A stretch of DNA of 54,713 nt from JAAGZL01 sp050297535 (lineage in GTDB: Bacteria; Pseudomonadota; Gammaproteobacteria; Chromatiales; Chromatiaceae): positions 1-54,713 of the forward strand of contig JBNKSV010000013.1 in assembly GCA_050297535.1 (NCBI GenBank), in the 5' to 3' direction. The notes beneath the pieces were generated by a model that saw only the letters and a program-made list of their open reading frames with translations, was not told where the DNA came from and made no database searches. Positions 25,362 through 34,672 of this stretch are shown here, piece by piece. Numbering within the stretch: the first letter of the stretch is position 1; the number at the start of each line of letters is the position of its first letter. The position numbers were made by a program, and so were the translations under genes.

Positions 25362-26522
25362 TTAAGGTTGTTGCTGAGGCCGTTCCGCCACGGTCACCTC
25401 TGTCTTGAATCCGCTATCGCCTCGCCAGCCGGATATCTCAACCTTGTTGCCAGGCGCAATGGTGGCAATGTAGTTGAGGGCGTCATAGGCACTCATCGGT
25501 CCCTGACCATCTATCTGGGATATGATATCCCCCGGTTTTATCCCGGCCTTATCTGCCGGTCCGCCTTCCTGAACGCTGGATATGAGCACCCCGGCGATCT
25601 CTTTCAGATTATATGACTTGGCCAGTTCTTGGGTCATATCTTGACCCGCTAGTCCCAGCCAGCCCCTGACCACCCGGCCATGTTCCAGTAGTTGGCGCAT
25701 CACCCCTTCGGCCAGTTTGGCCGGGATGGCAAAGCCGATGCCGTGTGATCCGCCGCTTTTGGAGAAGATGGCGGTGTTGATCCCAACCAGTTCGCCATTG
25801 GCGTTGATCAGGGCCCCTCCAGAATTGCCGGGGTTGATGGCGGCGTCGGTCTGGATGAAATTTTCGAAGGTGTTTATGCCCAGGTTGCTGCGCCCGGTGG
25901 CGCCCACAATGCCCATGGTGACGGTCTGCCCCACGCCAAAGGGGTTGCCGATGGCCAGTACCACATCCCCTACCTGGAGGAAGTTGGAGTCGCCTGCCTT
26001 GATCGCCTTGAGTCCCTGTTGTCCGGTATTAAGGAGTGCCAGATCGGTATCCGGGTCGGTTCCTACGATCTTGGCCTGGAGGGTGCTGCCATCATTCAGT
26101 ACGACCCAGATCTCTTCGGCGTCCTGAATGACGTGGTTATTGGTCATTATCAGGCCGTCGCTGCTGATGATCACGCCAGAACCCAGGCTGTTCTCCCGTT
26201 TCACCCTGGGTTTGGCTGAGAAGCGCCCACCAAAGAAGCGCTGAAATACCGGGTTATCAAAAAACTGCTGGGTGCGCTGCACGGTGAGTTTGGTGGTATA
26301 AACGTTTACCACTGAGGGTGAGGCTATCTTTACCGCATCCGCATAGGATACCGGCCCAGATACGGGGGCAAAGGTCTGTAATACCGGTGCGGGCGGTGGT
26401 TGTTTTACCTCAAGCGCGTCTGGTTCTTGGTTGTCTTGTAGATAGGATAGGGCGATGAACGCGGCCGCCAGTCCAGCCAGGATAGAAGTGAGGGTAAAAA
26501 TGATGAATTTCTGGAATTTCAT
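25362..26522 (-). CDS. degS: DegS/AlgW-type membrane-anchored serine protease
   Basis: 386 residues: one N-terminal membrane anchor (about 7-27), a trypsin-like domain with triad H130 (TNNHV), D160 (DTDLALL) and S234 (GNSGGALIN), then a single PDZ domain (about 281-375). The anchor plus one PDZ fits DegS/AlgW, which sense misfolded outer-membrane proteins and start cleavage of the anti-sigma factor RseA/MucA, rather than soluble two-PDZ DegP. It is convergent with hisC; the same neighbourhood holds algW in Pseudomonas. A proline-rich linker (residues 38-55) follows the anchor. Confidence 0.9.
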   Translation of the reverse strand: MKFQKFIIFTLTSILAGLAAAFIALSYLQDNQEPDALEVKQPPPAPVLQTFAPVSGPVSYADAVKIASPSVVNVYTTKLTVQRTQQFFDNPVFQRFFGGRFSAKPRVKRENSLGSGVIISSDGLIMTNNHVIQDAEEIWVVLNDGSTLQAKIVGTDPDTDLALLNTGQQGLKAIKAGDSNFLQVGDVVLAIGNPFGVGQTVTMGIVGATGRSNLGINTFENFIQTDAAINPGNSGGALINANGELVGINTAIFSKSGGSHGIGFAIPAKLAEGVMRQLLEHGRVVRGWLGLAGQDMTQELAKSYNLKEIAGVLISSVQEGGPADKAGIKPGDIISQIDGQGPMSAYDALNYIATIAPGNKVEISGWRGDSGFKTEVTVAERPQQQP

Positions 26523-26580
26523 AGGCCGAATATCCTAACATGCCTTTTGGTAATAGTCTGTGAGTCTGGAGATAAAAACA

Positions 26581-27336
26581 ATGGTTGAACTGAAGCGGTT
26601 AGAAACGTATTGCAGCGAGTTATTGCACACAGATTCCATAGATGATTACTGCCCGAACGGTTTGCAGGTGGATGCGGGTGTAGAGGAGGTGCGCTCTATC
26701 GTAACCGGGGTAACCGCCAGTCAGGCCCTGATTGATGCGGCGGTTGAGAAGAAGGCCGATCTACTGTTGGTGCATCACGGCTATTTCTGGAAGGGAGAGG
26801 CCCCAGCCCTGGTCGGCATCAAGGGCCGGAGGGTCGGGACTCTGTTCCGTAATAATATGAGTCTGATGGCCTTTCATCTGCCGTTGGATGTTCATAAAGA
26901 ACTGGGCAACAACCGCCTGCTGGCGGATCGGTTTGGCTTTAGCGGTGCCGCGCCGGTAGGGCCTGGAGACGGCCTGCTCTGGATGGTCGAGTTGGAGCAA
27001 CCTGATGGTATCGAGCAGATAAAAGTGCGTATCACCAAGGGGTTGGATCGAGAGCCTCTGTATCTGCCGGGCGGCAGGGATGAGATCAAGCGGGTGGCGT
27101 GGTGTAGCGGTGGCGCGGAAGATCACATCGTCCAGGCCGCAGAACATGGGGCGGATGTGTTTATAAGTGGTGAGGTGTCGGAGCCGACCATGCATTTGGC
27201 CAGTGAACTTGGGATTCACTTCTTTTCCGCTGGACACCATGCCACCGAGAGGTTTGGCATACAGGCGCTGGGAGAGCATCTGGCGGATAGGTTTGATTTG
27301 GAGCATATCTTTATTGATGTCCCCAATCCTGTATAA
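26581..27336 (+). CDS. Nif3-like dinuclear metal centre protein (YbgI family)
   Basis: 251 residues from the ATG at 26581, with GGAG upstream; a GTG at 26560 is less likely. DYCPNGLQVDA near the start, LLVHHGYFWKG and AFHLPLDVHKELGNN, plus the C-terminal SAGHHATERFG, provide the His/Asp/Glu ligands of the dinuclear site. The family forms hexameric rings; GTP cyclohydrolase- or metallohydrolase-like roles have been proposed but physiology is unclear. It is divergent from degS and upstream of petABC, an arrangement I recall in other Gammaproteobacteria. Confidence 0.93.
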   Translation: MVELKRLETYCSELLHTDSIDDYCPNGLQVDAGVEEVRSIVTGVTASQALIDAAVEKKADLLLVHHGYFWKGEAPALVGIKGRRVGTLFRNNMSLMAFHLPLDVHKELGNNRLLADRFGFSGAAPVGPGDGLLWMVELEQPDGIEQIKVRITKGLDREPLYLPGGRDEIKRVAWCSGGAEDHIVQAAEHGADVFISGEVSEPTMHLASELGIHFFSAGHHATERFGIQALGEHLADRFDLEHIFIDVPNPV

Positions 27337-27404
27337 ATGATTTTTGTCTTTGCAGATGACATCCGTCCATAGATATCATCAAGCTACTTATTAATGGTGC
27401 TATC

Positions 27405-27433
27405 TTGACCTGGGTGGTGCGTTGTTGGAAAAT
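27405..27433 (+). promoter_or_regulatory. Candidate sigma-70 promoter for petABC
   Basis: TTGACC (27405-27410) and GAAAAT (27428-27433) are separated by 17 bp, about 110 bases before petA. Five of six and four of six positions match the consensus. Confidence 0.4.
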
Positions 27434-27541
27434 GCGCCGTTAGTTTTATTTCAAAATCAGCATATTCTAAATAACCCAAGTGGGCAGCGATTCTGAAGCA
27501 GGATCCCTCGTGTTGGCCAGCTTGCATCGGGAGTAGTAGGT

Positions 27542-28135
27542 ATGAGCGCAGATGGCGTGGATTTAAAAAAGCGGCGGTTTTTAACGGCTGCGACAACAGT
27601 GGTCGGTGCCATAGGCACGGGCTTTGTAGTTTATCCTTTCCTGGCGGCCTGGGCCCCCAGCGAAAAGGCTAAGGCAGCCGGTGCGCCGGTAGAGGCAGAT
27701 ATCAGTAAGTTGGAGCCAGGTCAGTTATTGCGTGTCGAATGGCGCGGCAAGCCGGTCTGGATCGTGCATCGTACTGAACAGAACCTTAAGGATCTGCCTA
27801 CCCTAAATGGCAGGTTGCTGGACCCCGCATCCGAGATGCTGCAGCAGCCTTCTTACTGTCAGAACGAATACCGCTCCCTCAAGCCGAAGTATCTGGTGGC
27901 GGTGGGCATTTGCACCCATCTGGGGTGTTCTCCTTCCTATGTCCCAGAGGCTGCTCCGATGGAGTTCGATGCGGAATGGAAGGGTGGTTTCTTCTGCCCA
28001 TGCCATGGTTCCAGGTTTGACCTGGCTGGTCGAGTCTTTTCCGGAGTGCCAGCGCCTAAGAACCTGGAGATTCCTAAATACCGCTACCTGTCCGATACCA
28101 GGGTACTTGTGGGTGATGACGGAGGTGTTTCCTGA
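27542..28135 (+). CDS. petA: Ubiquinol-cytochrome c reductase iron-sulfur subunit (Rieske)
   Basis: 197 residues. The N-terminal KKRRFLTAATTVVG resembles a twin-arginine signal-anchor and is followed by one membrane helix. The cluster ligands are in CTHLGC (C124, H126, C129) and CPCHGSRFD (C152, C154, H155), with the stabilising disulfide pair. It takes the first electron from ubiquinol in complex III and passes it to cytochrome c1. It is the first gene of petABC. Its stop overlaps the petB start by one base (TGATG). Confidence 0.97.
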   Translation: MSADGVDLKKRRFLTAATTVVGAIGTGFVVYPFLAAWAPSEKAKAAGAPVEADISKLEPGQLLRVEWRGKPVWIVHRTEQNLKDLPTLNGRLLDPASEMLQQPSYCQNEYRSLKPKYLVAVGICTHLGCSPSYVPEAAPMEFDAEWKGGFFCPCHGSRFDLAGRVFSGVPAPKNLEIPKYRYLSDTRVLVGDDGGVS

Positions 28136-29364
28136 TGAGCGCAATGAAGAATTTTGTCGACTGGGTCGACGAGCGGTATCCGCTCACAAAGGTGTGGAAG
28201 GAACACATCGCCGAGTACTATGCCCCCAAGAATTTTAATTGGCTGTATTTCTTCGGCTCCTTGGCCATGTTGGTGCTGGTTATCCAGATTCTTTCTGGTG
28301 TATGGCTGGCTATGAGCTATAAGCCGGACGCAGGTCTGGCCTTCGGCTCTGTGGAATACATCATGCGTGATGTGGACTGGGGCTGGTTGATTCGCTATAT
28401 GCACTCTACTGGCGCATCTGCATTCTTTGTGGTCATTTATCTCCACATGTTCCGCGGGCTTATGTACGGTTCCTACCGTAAACCAAGGGAGCTGTTGTGG
28501 ATCATCGGCGTGATTATCTATCTGGCGATGATGGCGACCGCCTTTATGGGCTATCTGCTGCCATGGGGGCAGATGTCTTACTGGGGCGCACAGGTTATTG
28601 TGAATCTGTTTAGCGCTGTCCCCTTTGTGGGAGAGGAGTTGGGTGTTTGGATTCGTGGTGATTATGTTATCTCTGACGCAACCCTGAACCGTTTCTTCGC
28701 TCTGCACTTCCTGCTGCCGATGATCCTGGCGGCGCTGGTCTTTATCCATCTGGTGGCCTTGCACAAGGTCGGTTCCAACAACCCGGATGGTATCGAGATC
28801 AAAAAGAACAAGGACGAGAACGGTATCCCGAAAGATGGCATCCCGTTTCACCCTTACTATACAGTGAAGGATATAGCTGTTGTGGCCGGGTTCCTGTTCA
28901 TATTTGCGGCAGTTATATTCTATGCGCCGGAGATGGGTGGCTACTTCCTGGAGCATCCGAACTTTGAGCCGGCAAATCCGATGAAGACGCCGCCGCATAT
29001 CGCGCCGGTATGGTACTTCACCCCGTTCTACGCCATCCTCCGCGCGGTACCGTCTGTGGCCGGTTCTGCATTTCCAGGTGTGATCGCGATGTTCGGTTCA
29101 ATATTGATCATGTTCTTCCTGCCATGGCTGGATCGTAGTCCGGTCAAGTCTATCCGCTACAAGGGTCCGATTACCAAGGTCGCGCTGGTGCTGTTTGCGG
29201 CCGACTTTATCATGCTCGGTTTCCTGGGAACCCAGCAGCCAAGCGATCTGTATACGGCGCTGGCTCAGATCGGCAGTGTCTATTATTTCTTGTTCTTCCT
29301 GGCTATGCCGATCTACAGCAAGCTGGACCAGACCAAGCCTGTACCAGAGAGGGTGACCAAATGA
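28135..29364 (+). CDS. petB: Cytochrome b subunit of the bc1 complex
   Basis: 409 residues, the full-length fused cytochrome b with about eight membrane helices. Haem ligands lie in helices B and D (RYMHSTGASAFF / YLHMFRG and LHFLLPM / FIHLVALHK). The Qo-site motif reads PVWY (P291-Y294) instead of the common PEWY, so the acidic residue linked to quinol oxidation is replaced by Val. The gene overlaps petA by one base and petC by four. It oxidises ubiquinol and pumps protons by the Q cycle. Confidence 0.97.
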   Translation: MSAMKNFVDWVDERYPLTKVWKEHIAEYYAPKNFNWLYFFGSLAMLVLVIQILSGVWLAMSYKPDAGLAFGSVEYIMRDVDWGWLIRYMHSTGASAFFVVIYLHMFRGLMYGSYRKPRELLWIIGVIIYLAMMATAFMGYLLPWGQMSYWGAQVIVNLFSAVPFVGEELGVWIRGDYVISDATLNRFFALHFLLPMILAALVFIHLVALHKVGSNNPDGIEIKKNKDENGIPKDGIPFHPYYTVKDIAVVAGFLFIFAAVIFYAPEMGGYFLEHPNFEPANPMKTPPHIAPVWYFTPFYAILRAVPSVAGSAFPGVIAMFGSILIMFFLPWLDRSPVKSIRYKGPITKVALVLFAADFIMLGFLGTQQPSDLYTALAQIGSVYYFLFFLAMPIYSKLDQTKPVPERVTK

Positions 29365-30083
29365 AGAAGCTGATTTTTGCATTTCTCTTGGCCGTAGTGC
29401 CCGCTTTGACCATGGCTGCAGGTGGTGCTGTGCATCTGGATGCCGCCAATATAGACGTTACTGATAAGGCATCCTTGCAGCGCGGTGCCAAGTACTTCGT
29501 CAACTACTGCATGGGTTGTCACTCCCTAAAGTTCCAGCGCTATAACCGACTGGGACGTGATCTGGGTCTGACTGATACCGAGGTCAAAGAAAACCTGATG
29601 TTTACCACCGATAACATCGGTGACACCATGACCATAGCCATGGATCCGAAAGCTGCGGAGAAATGGTTTGGTATAACGCCACCTGATCTGAGCGTGATGA
29701 TCAGGGCTCGCGGTGTAGACTACATATATACCTATCTGCGTAGTTTTTATGTAGACGAGACCCGTCCTTTCGGCGTCAACAACACTGTCTTTCCTGCTGC
29801 GGGCATGCCTAACGTGCTGGAGCAGTTGCAGGGTGTTCAGAAGCTTGTCACCAAAGAGGTGGATGGTGAGCATGTCACCGAACTGGAACTGGTTAAGCCT
29901 GGCAGTATGAGCGCGGAAGAATTCGACGGTGTGGCGCGCGACCTTACCGCCTTCCTTAGCTATGTGGGTGAGCCGGCTCAGGTCAAGCGCAGGGCTATGG
30001 GTAAATGGGTACTACTGTTTATCGGTGTGTTTTTCGTTTTGGCATATCTGCTGAAAAAGGAATATTGGAAGGAAATTCACTGA
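29361..30083 (+). CDS. petC: Cytochrome c1
   Basis: 240 residues: a signal peptide (to about AALTMAAG), a haem-binding CMGCH (C50, C53, H54), and a C-terminal membrane anchor (VLLFIGVFFVLAYLL). The axial methionine is likely in FPAAGMPNVLEQLQG. It receives electrons from the Rieske protein and passes them to a soluble cytochrome c. A terminator follows the stop. Confidence 0.96.
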   Translation: MKKLIFAFLLAVVPALTMAAGGAVHLDAANIDVTDKASLQRGAKYFVNYCMGCHSLKFQRYNRLGRDLGLTDTEVKENLMFTTDNIGDTMTIAMDPKAAEKWFGITPPDLSVMIRARGVDYIYTYLRSFYVDETRPFGVNNTVFPAAGMPNVLEQLQGVQKLVTKEVDGEHVTELELVKPGSMSAEEFDGVARDLTAFLSYVGEPAQVKRRAMGKWVLLFIGVFFVLAYLLKKEYWKEIH

Positions 30084-30105
30084 TTATTAATTCAGTAAAT
30101 CACAC

Positions 30106-30147
30106 AAGGGTGCGCAGTTTCGGTTATACTGTGCACCCTTTTCCGTT
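30106..30147 (+). terminator. Rho-independent terminator of petABC
   Basis: A 13-bp stem AAGGGTGCGCAGT/ACTGTGCACCCTT (30106-30118 with 30128-30140, one G-U pair) followed by TTCCGTTTT. Confidence 0.8.
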
Positions 30148-30215
30148 TTACAGAAAACTTACTGGCAGGTCACATGGGGTGATGGCCGGTTTTGATATTT
30201 GATGGGAGTGGTTTT

Positions 30216-30839
30216 ATGGCGGTCGTCGCAAACAAGAGATCGGTAATGACCTTATACTCTGATCCGCAAAGCCCATATAGTCATCGGGCGCGTATGGTTT
30301 TGGCCGAGAAGAAGATTACGGTTGATATCGTTGATGTAGATCCGTTAAATCTTACAGACGATGTTATGGATTTGAATCCATACGGTACCCTGCCTACATT
30401 GGTTGATCGTGACCTTACCCTGTATGAATCCAGGATCATCATGGAATATCTGGATGAGCGCTTCCCCCATCCACCGCTGCTGCCGGTTGATCCGGTATCC
30501 AAGGCAAACTCACGCCTCTATATGTTTCGGGTAGACCAGGATTGGTACGGCCTGATGGATACGATACTTGCCGGTGGCAAGGATGTGGCCAAGGCCCGCA
30601 AGCAGTTGACCGAGAGCCTGGTGACTACAGCTCCGGTGTTTGCTGCCAAACCGTTTTTTATGAGTGATGCTCTAAGCCTGGTCGATTGCAGCCTGGCTCC
30701 TTTGCTGTGGCGCCTGCCTATGCTGGGTATTGAGCTTCCGGCCCAGGCCAAGGCGGTTAATGAATATGCTAAGTCCATGTTTGAGCGTGACTCCTTCAAG
30801 GAGAGCCTCACTGAACTCGAACGTGAGATGCGCGACTGA
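30216..30839 (+). CDS. sspA: Stringent starvation protein A
   Basis: 207 residues from the ATG at 30216, which has GGGAG upstream; eight codons of upstream frame are not part of the family. It has a glutathione-transferase fold: thioredoxin-like N-terminus (SVMTLYSDPQSPYSHRARMVL) and an all-helical C-terminus (DCSLAPLLWRLPMLG). SspA binds RNA polymerase and supports stationary-phase and acid survival. petABC-sspAB order is widely conserved in Gammaproteobacteria. Confidence 0.96.
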   Translation: MAVVANKRSVMTLYSDPQSPYSHRARMVLAEKKITVDIVDVDPLNLTDDVMDLNPYGTLPTLVDRDLTLYESRIIMEYLDERFPHPPLLPVDPVSKANSRLYMFRVDQDWYGLMDTILAGGKDVAKARKQLTESLVTTAPVFAAKPFFMSDALSLVDCSLAPLLWRLPMLGIELPAQAKAVNEYAKSMFERDSFKESLTELEREMRD

Positions 30840-30861
30840 TAGGAATTAAGGCTGGTTAGCG

Positions 30862-31248
30862 ATGGAGATGACGTCCAATCGCCCCTATCTGGTTCGGGCA
30901 TTCTACGACTGGCTGGTGGATAACGGCCTTACCCCTTATCTGTTGGTGAGGGCAGATGGTGATGAGGTAGAGGTCCCGCGACAGTTTGTCGAGGACGGCC
31001 GTATCACCCTGAATATAAATCCATCTGCAGTGCGTGATCTGGAGCTGGGCAATGAGTATATCTCATTCAATACCCGCTTCAGTGGCAGACCCATGGATGT
31101 TTTTTTTCCGGTATCCTCAGTGATGGGTATTTATGCTCAAGAGAACGGCAGCGGCATGTTGTTTCCGGAAGAGGATGTTGATGAGGAAGACGCCGAGCCG
31201 GATGAGACACCGCCGCGGGGGCGGCCCAGTCTCAAGGTCATAAAATAG
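30862..31248 (+). CDS. sspB: ClpXP protease specificity-enhancing factor SspB
   Basis: 128 residues. NRPYLVRAFYDWLVDNGLTPYLLV opens the folded domain that binds ssrA tags. The acidic linker (EEDVDEEDAEPDE) ends in the basic RGRPSLKVIK tail, which matches the ClpX-docking motif. It delivers tagged proteins from stalled ribosomes to ClpXP. It lies 22 bases after sspA, in the usual operon. Confidence 0.96.
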   Translation: MEMTSNRPYLVRAFYDWLVDNGLTPYLLVRADGDEVEVPRQFVEDGRITLNINPSAVRDLELGNEYISFNTRFSGRPMDVFFPVSSVMGIYAQENGSGMLFPEEDVDEEDAEPDETPPRGRPSLKVIK

Positions 31249-31284
31249 TAGTTCCGGAGGAACCGGACCGCTCTGTTTGTCCCC

Positions 31285-32049
31285 TCATAATCCCATCTCC
31301 CGATTCACCGCCAGCGGCCCCCAGGCTTGACAGACCGGCATCACCTCCAGGCTGTTGATATTGACGTGGGGTGGCACTGATGTGACCCAGTGGATGATCT
31401 CCGCTATGTCTTCCGCCACCAGTGGCTTGGTTCCTTGGTAAACCGCGTCGGCCTGTTTATCATCCCCCTTCATGCGCACCTTGGAAAAATTGGTTTCGGC
31501 CATGCCAGGTTCTATGTTGGTGACCCTTATCCGCTTGCCCAACAGATCGGCCCGCAAGGTCCTGGAGAACTGTTGTACGAAGGCCTTGGTGGCGCAGTAG
31601 ACGTTGCCTCCGGGATAGGGCCAGTTGCCGGCGATGGATCCAAGATTGATAATATGGCCGGAGTTGCGTTCTACCATGCCCGGAAGGACCCGGCGTGTAA
31701 TCCTGGCCATGCCTTTGCAGTTGGTGTCGATCATGGTCTCCCAATCCTCCAGGCTGGTTGCATGGGCAGGTTCCATGCCCAGGGCCAGACCGGCGCTGTT
31801 GATCAAGGTGTGTACATCTCGGAATTCATTCGGCAGGGCGGTAAAGAAACCGTCGATTGAGTCTGGGTCGGTTACGTCGAGTGCGGCCACATATACCGGA
31901 GAGCTGTCCCGCAGTTCATCTGCCAGTGTTTTCAGTTTATCCAGATTGCGCGCGGCCAGAACAAGGGGGTGTCCTGATTGGGCGAATCTACGTGCGCAGG
32001 CCGCGCCAAAACCGGAAGATGCGCCAGTTATAAAGACAATCTGCGTCAC
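31285..32049 (-). CDS. SDR family NAD(P)-dependent oxidoreductase (YdfG-like)
   Basis: 254 residues from a GTG with GGAG upstream. The Rossmann nucleotide motif is TGASSGFG, and the active site holds Ser in LGSIAGNWPYPG and the YCATK motif with catalytic Tyr and Lys. The overall sequence resembles YdfG, a 3-hydroxy acid/serine dehydrogenase using NADP; the Arg after the first strand (AARNLDKL) supports NADP preference. It is convergent with sspB. Substrate is not certain. Confidence 0.9.
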   Translation of the reverse strand: MTQIVFITGASSGFGAACARRFAQSGHPLVLAARNLDKLKTLADELRDSSPVYVAALDVTDPDSIDGFFTALPNEFRDVHTLINSAGLALGMEPAHATSLEDWETMIDTNCKGMARITRRVLPGMVERNSGHIINLGSIAGNWPYPGGNVYCATKAFVQQFSRTLRADLLGKRIRVTNIEPGMAETNFSKVRMKGDDKQADAVYQGTKPLVAEDIAEIIHWVTSVPPHVNINSLEVMPVCQAWGPLAVNREMGL

Positions 32050-32177
32050 CTCATTCTCCTATGATGTCAGTGGATAGAATTAACATTGCTTTAAATATCC
32101 TGTTCCTGATAATAGATCAACATCCTTTACTTTCATTTCAACCGGAGAATCAGAATATCTTCTGGTCGGGAGGAGAC

Positions 32178-33161
32178 ATGTTCAAGGCGCTAGTGTTGGA
32201 TCAGATTGATGGCAGTACGGTTGCGGAGGTGAAGCAACTTGATGAGGCCGAGCTTCCCAAGCAGGAGATCCTGATCGCGGTGGAATACTCGTCTCTGAAC
32301 TATAAAGACGGGATGGCGGTTACCGGTAGCGGTAAGATTGTGCGTGATTTTCCGATGGTGCCGGGGATAGATTCGGCGGGGAAGGTGCTGGAATCCGCAT
32401 CGGATAAATATGCGCCAGGCGATAGCGTAATACTTACCGGCTGGGGTGTGGGTGAGCGTTACTGGGGCGGTTATTCGCAACTGGCTGCGGCCAAGGCGGA
32501 GTGGTTGGTGCCCATTCCAAATGGGTTGGACGCACGCAAGGCCATGATTATAGGTACGGCTGGGTTTACCGCCATGCTTTGCGTAATGACCCTGGAAGAG
32601 GCCGGGGTGAGCCCGGATTCGGGGCCTGTTCTGGTGACAGGGGCGTCCGGAGGGGTGGGCAGTATCGCGGTGTTGCTACTCTCCAAACTTGGTTATGAGG
32701 TGGCGGCGGTTACCGGGCGGGACAGCACACATGAATACCTGAGAGCCATAGGTGCAAGCCAGATATTGAGCCGGGATGAGATGAGTGTCGAGTCCCGACC
32801 GCTGGAGTCGCAACGCTGGGCTGGTGCGGTGGATACGGTGGGGGGCGCAATCCTGGCCAGGGTGTTGGCGGAGATGAACTACGGGGGGGCGGTGGCCGCC
32901 TGCGGCCTAGCCAGCAGCTTCAAGCTCAACACCAGCGTCATGCCGTTCATCCTGCGCAATGTCGGTCTGCGCGGGGTCGATTCGGTAAGTTGTCCGCTGG
33001 AGAGACGCACTCGGGCCTGGGAACGTCTGGCCTCTGATCTGCCGGAGAGCGCCTACACTGAAATCAGCCGAACGGTTGGTTTGGATGAGGTGGAGGCCGT
33101 ATCCAGGGATATTATGGCTGGCCAGGTGCGGGGCCGGGTGTTGGTTGATCCGAATTTGTAG
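32178..33161 (+). CDS. acuI: AcuI/YhdH-type acrylyl-CoA reductase (MDR family)
   Basis: 327 residues from the ATG at 32178 with GGGAGGAG upstream; upstream in-frame codons lack support. The MDR fold lacks the zinc ligands of alcohol dehydrogenases. Family markers include YSSLNYKDGMAVTGSGKI, FPMVPGIDSAG, TGASGGVGSIAVLLL and NVGLRGVDSVSCP. AcuI reduces toxic acryloyl-CoA to propionyl-CoA with NADPH and is used by bacteria that degrade DMSP or propionate intermediates. The gene is divergent from the SDR gene. No other DMSP gene is here, so the physiological substrate is open. Confidence 0.9.
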   Translation: MFKALVLDQIDGSTVAEVKQLDEAELPKQEILIAVEYSSLNYKDGMAVTGSGKIVRDFPMVPGIDSAGKVLESASDKYAPGDSVILTGWGVGERYWGGYSQLAAAKAEWLVPIPNGLDARKAMIIGTAGFTAMLCVMTLEEAGVSPDSGPVLVTGASGGVGSIAVLLLSKLGYEVAAVTGRDSTHEYLRAIGASQILSRDEMSVESRPLESQRWAGAVDTVGGAILARVLAEMNYGGAVAACGLASSFKLNTSVMPFILRNVGLRGVDSVSCPLERRTRAWERLASDLPESAYTEISRTVGLDEVEAVSRDIMAGQVRGRVLVDPNL

Positions 33162-33172
33162 CTGCAAAGGCC

Positions 33173-33970
33173 TTAGCTAAACAATTCGGACAGCTTGCTC
33201 CCAGGATCATCGGCACGCATAAACGCCTCGCCCACCAGAAAGGCATGGACGCCATTTTCACGCATGCGTTGTACATCCTCCGGGGTGTGGATGCCGCTCT
33301 CGGTCACTACGATGCGGTCATCCGGTATCTGCTCAAGCAGTTCGATGGTGGTGTCCAGGTTGGTCTCGAAGCTGCGTAGGTTGCGGTTGTTGATGCCGAT
33401 GAGACGGTTGTTTAGTGGCAACGCCCGTTCCAGTTCTTCTGCATCATGCACCTCGATCAATACATCCATACCGAGCTCATGGGCCAGGGTATTCAGTTCG
33501 ACCATCTTCTCATCACTCAGGCAGGCCGCTATCAACAGGATGCAGTCCGCGCCCAGAGTGCGGGCCTCATATACTTGGTAGGGATCAATGAAGAAGTCCT
33601 TGCGGATTACCGGCAAAGAGCAGGCGGCACGGGCCTCCTGTAGATAGGCATCGGCCCCCTGAAAGAAGTCGATATCGGTAAGCACAGAGAGACAGGCGGC
33701 CCCGGCTGCTTCGTAGCTGCGGGCGATCTCGTTGGGACGGAAGTATTCCCGGATAATACCCTTGCTGGGGGATGCCTTTTTTACCTCCGCTATAACCCCG
33801 GCCTGGCCGGATGCGATCTTCTGTTCCAGGGCGTGCACAAAACCGCGGACCGGTAGTGTGGCTCCCAGAGAGGCCTTTAATTGAGCCAGAGATATATTTC
33901 CCTCTCTATCCGCCACTTCAGCGCCTTTGCGAAGGATGATCTTCTTTAAAATATCTGGTGTACCACTCAT
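33173..33970 (-). CDS. trpC: Indole-3-glycerol phosphate synthase
   Basis: A 265-residue single-domain TIM-barrel enzyme, not fused to TrpF. IAEVKKASPSKG holds the catalytic Lys, followed by SVLTDIDFFQG, VIRKDFFIDPYQ, LIGINNRNLRSF and ESGIHTPEDV. It cyclises the anthranilate-derived ribulotide to indole-glycerol phosphate. Related species carry trpE-trpG-trpD-trpC together; here trpC is about 1.4 kb from trpD, with two plus-strand genes between them. It should therefore have its own promoter in the 33971-34079 gap. Confidence 0.97.
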   Translation of the reverse strand: MSGTPDILKKIILRKGAEVADREGNISLAQLKASLGATLPVRGFVHALEQKIASGQAGVIAEVKKASPSKGIIREYFRPNEIARSYEAAGAACLSVLTDIDFFQGADAYLQEARAACSLPVIRKDFFIDPYQVYEARTLGADCILLIAACLSDEKMVELNTLAHELGMDVLIEVHDAEELERALPLNNRLIGINNRNLRSFETNLDTTIELLEQIPDDRIVVTESGIHTPEDVQRMRENGVHAFLVGEAFMRADDPGSKLSELFS

Positions 33971-34079
33971 CTGGTCCGGTTTCCGTTGTAGTTGAATGCC
34001 TATGGTGAAAGCGCATATTCTACACGCATCTTATAATCGAAGGCAGTTCACCGGGTTTGATATAGCAAGTTGCATTCTC

Positions 34080-34583
34080 ATGGGTAGATATCGTCCGCCA
34101 CAACCAAGAAGTTCTCCTTACATCACCCGCGCCGGTTATGAGGCTATGCAGGCGGAGGACAAGGCCCTGTGGTTGCGCCGAAGAGATGTGACCAAGGCGT
34201 TGGCTGCGGCTGCAGCCGAAGGGGATCGTTCGGAAAACGCGGAATATATCTATCGCAAGAAGGAGTTGCGGGAGATCGATCGACGCATCCGCTATCTACA
34301 AAAACGCATGCCTGATCTCAAGATTGTGGAGACCTTGCCAGCTAATCCCGAACAGGTATTTTTCGGGGCCTGGGTCACCCTGGAGGATGACTCCGGTGTC
34401 GAGGTGGTCTACCGCATAGTGGGGGCGGACGAGTTTGACCCGGATAAGGGATGGATCAGTGTGGATGCCCCCCTGGCCAAGGCGCTGTTAAAACGTTTTG
34501 TGGATGATGAGGTGCGGGTGCAGACGCCGGGTGGGATGCATGGTTATATCATCGTGGATGTGAGCTATGCATGGCGTGAGTAG
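34080..34583 (+). CDS. greB: Transcription elongation factor GreB
   Basis: 167 residues from the ATG at 34080. The start GRYRPPQPRSSPYIT is characteristic of GreB. The N-terminal coiled coil carries the acidic tip (EGDRSENAEYIYRKKELREID) that enters the RNA polymerase secondary channel, and the C-terminal FKBP-like domain follows. It rescues backtracked polymerase by stimulating RNA cleavage. It is divergent from trpC and separates it from trpD. Confidence 0.96.
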   Translation: MGRYRPPQPRSSPYITRAGYEAMQAEDKALWLRRRDVTKALAAAAAEGDRSENAEYIYRKKELREIDRRIRYLQKRMPDLKIVETLPANPEQVFFGAWVTLEDDSGVEVVYRIVGADEFDPDKGWISVDAPLAKALLKRFVDDEVRVQTPGGMHGYIIVDVSYAWRE

Positions 34584-34672
34584 TTAGAGATTGTAGAAGG
34601 GTATAAAGGGCTGTTAATGTGCCGATTAATTGTGCAATTCACTATGAGTGATATATACTTAAATGCAGTTGC

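Noticed and set aside
28084..28998. A 304-codon open frame antisense to petB
   Set aside because: Complementary shadow of petB, His/Gln-rich, no domain.
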